A DNA stretch of 5,745 nucleotides from Desulfobacula sp. Its GTDB lineage: Bacteria > Desulfobacterota > Desulfobacteria > Desulfobacterales > Desulfobacteraceae. A program made the position numbers and the translations under genes. The notes beneath the pieces are model-generated. The model did no database searches, was not told the origin of the DNA, and was given only the letters and a program-made list of their open reading frames with translations. Shown piece by piece: positions 5,460 through 5,745 of this stretch (position 1 is the stretch's first letter; each line of letters begins with the position of its first letter). The stretch spans positions 1 through 5,745 of the forward strand of contig NZ_JAIOSW010000030.1 of the NCBI RefSeq assembly GCF_021107415.1, given 5' to 3'.

Positions 5460-5589
5460 CACATAACGTAAAGCTGAGTGGTCGGGGGCTTAATGCCGAC
5501 AACCTCAGCATAATTAAAATTTATTTTAAAGCCAAAATCTTCAAGAGCCGCTCAGTAGCCCCCGATCCTCTCGAGCGCCGTGTTATGTG
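5460..5589 (+). repeat. 130-bp imperfect palindrome resembling an integron attC site
   Basis: The ends are perfect inverted repeats CACATAAC (5460-5467) and GTTATGTG (5582-5589), giving attC-like R'' (ACATAAC) and R' (GTTATGT) boxes with one departure from GTTRRRY. After unpaired spacers, GCTGAG (5473-5478) pairs with CTCGAGC (5570-5576), leaving one unpaired G on the right arm. The paired arms continue through TCGGGGGCT (5482-5490) and AGCCCCCGA (5557-5565). Box order, spacers and unpaired G match the known attC architecture, and 130 bp is within the usual attC size range. A competing local hairpin pairs GCTGAG (5473-5478) with CTCAGC (5504-5509) and GTCGG (5481-5485) with CCGAC (5496-5500). 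No integron integrase or second attC site is in the window. It could instead be a dispersed palindromic repeat or a structured RNA. Confidence 0.5.
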
Positions 5590-5745
5590 GTTTTTAAAGA
5601 TATTACACTATTCCATTTAGCTCACATTCCACACCCCAATGTTCAGATATGAGGTATTTTTAGAGGAAGTGGTTATCCCCCTGGCTTTGTGAAGATTTGT
5701 GAGTTTAATCCCAATGCTCTTAAATACTCCCGTTGATTTTGGGTC

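Larger units (their letters stand above)
5285..5745. other. Non-coding stretch after ritC: element right end, palindrome, unexplained tail
   Basis: No convincing gene is present. From 5285 to 5418 the DNA is very AT-rich and holds weak stems: CCGAT/ATCGG (5326-5342), which has a seven-T run only later at 5358-5364, and GATTTTT/AAAAATC (5367-5391). Neither has clear terminator form. The right terminal repeat (5419-5452) and the attC-like palindrome (5460-5589) follow. The last 156 bases show no motif that I recognise. A minus-strand frame is open from the right edge to a TAA at 5618-5620, 42 codons, too short to call. Confidence 0.6.

Noticed and set aside
5429..5620. 63-codon plus-strand frame starting with TTG, through the palindrome
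   Set aside because: It starts inside the element's terminal repeat, has no credible ribosome binding site, and its length is mostly the 130-bp palindrome. The base composition is explained by the repeat.
5618..5745. Minus-strand frame open from the right edge for 42 codons
   Set aside because: It is too short to separate from chance, has no recognisable motif, and its start lies outside the window.
1..5745. CRISPR array, tRNA or rRNA genes
   Set aside because: No regularly spaced repeats, cloverleaf-like sequence or rRNA signature was seen on either strand.

Overview
The window looks like chromosomal DNA of an anaerobic Desulfobacterota (deltaproteobacterial) organism, probably near Desulfobacteraceae. 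This is inferred from three things: a selenocysteine-containing peroxiredoxin, a thiolase of the fatty/aromatic acid degradation type, and a recombinase-in-trio element in moderately AT-rich DNA. No marker gene fixes the taxonomy.

Positions 1-2402 hold four genes, all on the minus strand. In order of transcription they are a small lipoprotein (2402-1935), a compact HAD-superfamily protein (1884-1414), a peroxiredoxin (1353-634) and the N-terminal 160 codons of a thiolase (480 to the left edge). The peroxiredoxin is interrupted by one in-frame UGA at the exact position of the peroxidatic cysteine. A hairpin with the geometry of a bacterial SECIS follows at once, so I read it as one intact selenoprotein (prxU) and not as two ORFs or a pseudogene. 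The thiolase has its own promoter candidate and a pair of 8-bp direct repeats at the predicted transcription start.

Positions 2460-5452 are a mobile element of the recombinase-in-trio (RIT) type. Three different full-length tyrosine recombinases lie head to tail with 4-bp and 10-bp overlaps. Each keeps all six catalytic residues (R, K, H, R, H, Y) and has its own Shine-Dalgarno sequence. Imperfect inverted repeats of 34-38 bp mark probable ends on both sides. An inner inverted repeat can fold over the ribosome binding site and start codon of the first recombinase, which would throttle expression of the whole translationally coupled trio.

Positions 5453-5745 have no convincing gene. They hold a 130-bp imperfect palindrome (5460-5589) that starts 8 bp outside the right end of the element. 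Its terminal ACATAAC/GTTATGT boxes, unpaired spacers, inner arms and unpaired G on the right arm resemble an integron attC recombination site. An attC-like hairpin directly beside an intact RIT element is the least expected arrangement in the window.
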